Below, piece by piece: positions 63,907-64,000 of a stretch of DNA of 64,000 bases. Position 1 is the first letter of the stretch; the number at the start of each line of letters is the position of its first letter. The stretch is from Pseudomonas viridiflava. GTDB taxonomy: Bacteria > Pseudomonadota > Gammaproteobacteria > Pseudomonadales > Pseudomonadaceae. The notes beneath the pieces were generated by a model. That model was not told where the DNA came from and did no database searches. It saw only the letters and a program-made list of their open reading frames with translations. A program made the translations under genes and the position numbers. The stretch spans positions 62,001-126,000 of the forward strand of contig NZ_UTBG01000154.1 of the NCBI RefSeq assembly GCF_900580675.1. Reading direction: 5' to 3'.

Positions 63907-64000
63907 AACAAGCTTCCTGGCGAGTGAGGTCAGCTTTAACTGACTTCACGGGCCATCATCCGTTCAGGGCGAATGCGTGATGTCGGCAATATCTTCGGCG
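63907..64000 (-). other. Window edge with the probable 3' end of another minus-strand gene
   Basis: On the minus strand a frame is open from 64000 to a TGA at 63964-63966 and ends AEDIADITHSP. A second frame runs to a TAA at 63936-63938 (ends MMAREVS) but uses several rare codons. The first looks more like a protein end; neither can be identified. A hairpin (GTGAGGTCAG ... CTGACTTCAC, 63924-63949) follows the first stop. Confidence 0.35.

Overview
This is a 64-kb stretch of GC-rich (about 60%) gammaproteobacterial chromosome. Protein families, gene order and intergenic repeats all point to the Pseudomonas fluorescens group. From memory of P. aeruginosa PAO1, the left part follows the order around PA0035-PA0114 (trpA to SCO). 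The right part follows the order around PA5505-PA5477 (metN to gltP and beyond). The window reads as core genome: there are no insertion sequences, prophage, tRNA or rRNA genes, or CRISPR arrays. The mobile-looking elements are short REP-type inverted-repeat doublets between genes.

Layout. 1-5 kb: tail of an MFS transporter, an RcnB/CigR-like periplasmic protein, trpBA with the divergent activator trpI, a DUF883 membrane protein, dodecin and a DUF1161 protein. 5-12.6 kb: a luciferase-like monooxygenase, osmC, a second DUF1161 protein, two lipoproteins (one a zinc aminopeptidase), a HAD phosphatase, a gamma-carbonic anhydrase, prlC and a zinc-ribbon protein. 12.7-16.6 kb: a three-gene membrane sugar (acid) dehydrogenase made of a Tat-exported small subunit, a GMC flavoprotein and a triheme cytochrome c. 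16.7-20.4 kb: a radical-SAM protein behind a textbook LexA box, then a beta-carbonic anhydrase with a SulP transporter. 20.4-30 kb: a complete aa3-type cytochrome c oxidase cluster with its assembly and heme A genes. 30-32.6 kb: metNIQ methionine transporter. 32.9-35.8 kb: katE and a lipoprotein. 35.9-38.9 kb: zinc uptake (znuB, znuC, zur, divergent znuA). 39-44.2 kb: thrB, a DUF2782 protein, polA, the ErsA small RNA and engB. 44.3-49.8 kb: a cytochrome-c5-like gene that has lost its heme site, cytochrome c4, dsbA, an endonuclease/exonuclease-fold protein, a diguanylate cyclase and an AmpDh2-type amidase. 49.8-54.4 kb: kinB-algB facing a predicted sigma-54 promoter that drives a small membrane protein, upstream of a DUF1328 protein and an Ivy-type lysozyme inhibitor. 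55-57.8 kb: gltP and a Gate-domain membrane protein. 57.9-64 kb, on the minus strand: an Mla-like lipid ABC transporter (STAS-permease, ATPase, MCE protein, auxiliary lipoprotein), a DUF5924 membrane protein, an M16 peptidase and the edge of the next gene.

Common themes are envelope and stress functions and stationary-phase control. Two promoters share the AlgU (sigma-22) pattern GAACTT-N17-TCAGA, one before osmC and one before ErsA. RpoS-like -10 elements lie before dodecin, coxB and katE. The AlgB/KinB system that helps control alginate is encoded in the same window. I did not find a wholly new multi-gene system. The best leads are the LexA-controlled SplB-like radical-SAM gene, the sigma-54/dyad architecture opposite algB, the heme-less cytochrome gene, and the unexplained 740-bp gap upstream of gltP.
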